Source of the DNA: Fasciolopsis buskii
Taxonomy: Eukaryota; Platyhelminthes; Trematoda; Plagiorchiida; Fasciolidae
Assembly: GCA_008360955.1 (NCBI GenBank)
Contig: LUCM01003831.1
Span: 31,464 to 95,463 of the forward strand
Length of the DNA stretch: 64,000 nt
Reading direction: 5' to 3'
The translations under genes were made by a program, and so were the position numbers. Shown here in pieces: positions 62,100-64,000 of this stretch (positions are counted from its first letter, which is position 1; each line of letters begins with the position of its first letter). Under the pieces are notes generated by a model. That model did not search any database, was not told where the DNA came from, and worked only from the letters and a program-made list of their open reading frames with translations.

Positions 62100-63510
62100 G
62101 ACGCAGAGCCAATTATAATACAATTCCCTTGCACATTTCACCATGGTGCAAACTGTTGTTTCGCCGCAAACCACGTTAAATCCTATCAGAGGGAGCATTT
62201 GTTGGAGCAGATAGTTTTTCCTGCAGGAGCAGTTAGACTTCATGAGCAGTCAGCATAACGGATGGAATGCAATCACGCATGTAGAATGCTCGTTTTGACA
62301 GATGGCTGGCTACAGCACGAACGTGATGTCCGCTTATTCACGGAAGGTCGAGGGTGCAATCCAGCAGACAGAGTTTTGCTGCTACACGGTACAGAAACAC
62401 GTCAATTAAAGATGGAACAGAAAAAAAACTGTTGGTTTTCGGCCGCTTATGTCTATGCAATATCGCATGAATAACGTAATGAAAACCAAATCAACAATAC
62501 CAAGGTTGAATGTATGACCTTGCTGGTAAAAACCTAGTGCAATAAAAAAGCGCTCAATCTACACAATCAGAAGTAAGGATGCATGTCTAGTAAATCGGAT
62601 ACATAAACCATCTTTTCGGATGGAGATCAAGAGCTAATTAAAAACTGCATAATGAGGTGGAGATAGACGGTAGCTGATATCAACGATAAAGTCCGGCTCC
62701 CGTTATGATTTTCACAGGACAACCACCGTTAAATTAAAACTCCGGTTCATACAACAAGCCCGATAGGAACACTTTCAGCTTCGGTAGGCAACGGTATAAA
62801 GGAATCAATATCTGAAATAAACGGTGGTCTTGTTTAGTTTAAAACACTGAACGTGCCGGAACACAAAGTTTTAAATTAACCGGTTTTTTTATTCAATTCA
62901 TGATCGTCTACATTGTGGCATCAAAGTTCTTTACTGTTTATCGCCCACTGACTCACAGTCACGACAACAACGTAAGCGATTAAAGCACCGCACCCGAATG
63001 ACCCTGAGTTAAGGCCAATTTTGATCTAAACCAAGATCCTTCTGAAACGAAAATTTTCCTGTTCGTGATCAAACATGACTTTCAGACTGCAGTTAACCCA
63101 AACCGGCAAATAATTGTCTACCCTACAAACACGGGCGCAACGGTGGGTGGAACACACTACAAACTAGGTATTTCTGGACAAGCGAGCTTGTTATCATTTA
63201 TAAATGCAAACCGGGATGAATCCTTTCAAAAATATTTGAGATTTTCATACTGCTGTAAGATTTCTTTCCACGTTCAGAGGCCTCTACTCAGAAAACCAAG
63301 GCCACCCATGTGTAACTGATCTTATTATGGTCTACAAACAGATATAAAGGAAACCTGCAAATAAATCCATGATATTTGATGACGCTTCCTTGTAGTACCC
63401 AAGTATTGGGACCCTCGATTTGTTAACAAAGCAGATTTTGGAATGCACCGAAATCGGCTGTGCCTGTGTAGATTAAACAACTATATGTATAATTACATTT
63501 ATACATTGCG
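62100..63510. other. No recognised feature
   Basis: Two modest open frames on + (62262-62474 and 63065-63319) without motifs or clear splice sites. Confidence 0.35.
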
Positions 63511-63514
63511 TGCA

Positions 63515-63625
63515 ATCGAAGTCATGGTTACGTAACCCTCAGATCGACCCACTGCCTCGTGGGTTAGATCGTTTGGCAAAAAGTACTAGGTAGGGCTCCT
63601 AAGACAATCTTCTGCTTCGGCTTGG
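63515..63625 (+). repeat. Dispersed repeat, inverse of 15870-15930
   Basis: ggttacgtaaccctcagatc, gtgggttagatcgtttggc, gtagggctcct match the reverse complement of the 15785-16075 repeat in the same order. Confidence 0.55.
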
Positions 63626-64000
63626 GCCACTGGTTTTACATCAGCTCAATTCGGACAACCGTTAACATTGCACCAACGTTTTCTAGTTTCGGTCGCTATC
63701 TCACAGTATCATTTGCCCAAACACAAAAAAGAATGGGAAATAATGGAAGGTCGACTGCAGAAGAAGAAAAGTCTCGAACTCAAGAACGCCAGTGAATCAC
63801 AACACCTAGTCTCCTACTATTGCTTCGGAGGATTTCGTGGACCTCAACTCTGTAGTTCCACTGCACCCACACGAGCCGTCCACAGGCCAGTTTTCATCCT
63901 TTTTTGTCATGCCATCCTTTGGCCACCCCGAACCATCCACCAACCATTAACTGACTCGAACGACAGCATACAACGAGGCAGACGTTCTATGAGCATGTGC

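Noticed and set aside
1..64000. CRISPR array, bacterial operon or integrated phage
   Set aside because: No regularly spaced repeats, no Shine-Dalgarno-led gene strings; spliced animal genes and LINEs show this is eukaryotic nuclear DNA.

Overview
This is eukaryotic, almost certainly flatworm (digenean trematode) nuclear DNA. The genes are split by GT-AG introns and resemble animal orthologues. Most of the rest is decayed retroelements of trematode character: RTE-like and CR1/jockey-like LINEs, Penelope-like elements with a GIY-YIG domain, tRNA-derived SINEs, and a SINE-like unit carrying a hammerhead ribozyme. I did not compute base composition and cannot name the species.

Five host genes were recognised by reading exons and checking splice phase. 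(1) The last two exons of cohesin RAD21 lie on + at 748-1889. (2) ASTE1 (asteroid homologue, XPG-like nuclease), two exons, lies on - at 27795-31782. (3) GEMIN8 (SMN complex) lies on - at 31925-32692, only 142 bp upstream of ASTE1. (4) PITHD1, three coding exons, lies on - at 36387-37511. (5) ECSIT (complex I assembly / Toll adaptor), six exons recovered, lies on - across about 21 kb (39993-61040). Its introns are stuffed with mobile elements. ORFs outside these genes are mostly broken retroelements or chance.

Layout: 1-16 kb holds the RAD21 end, LINE fragments, a MITE-like inverted repeat, and the ribozyme-bearing SINE at about 6.94-7.17 kb. 16-27.5 kb holds two long degenerate RTE-like copies on + (A at 16.3-19.3, B at 21.7-24.65) and a CR1/jockey-like LINE. 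27.6-37.6 kb is the gene cluster ASTE1-GEMIN8-PITHD1, with a LINE and two copies of a tRNA-derived SINE in or near it. 38-62 kb is mainly the ECSIT locus with intronic RTE-like copies C1, C2 and D on -, two Penelope-like elements and a long TA hairpin. 62-64 kb is mostly featureless.

Most notable: a complete hammerhead ribozyme core; degenerate hammerhead-like ends in Penelope-type repeats; a 1.18 kb block repeated without visible difference 9,052 bp apart inside two otherwise decayed LINE copies, with ambiguous bases nearby; and the tight GEMIN8-ASTE1 pair, where both start codons directly follow an acceptor AG, suggesting an operon-like, trans-spliced unit. No unknown multi-gene system was found.
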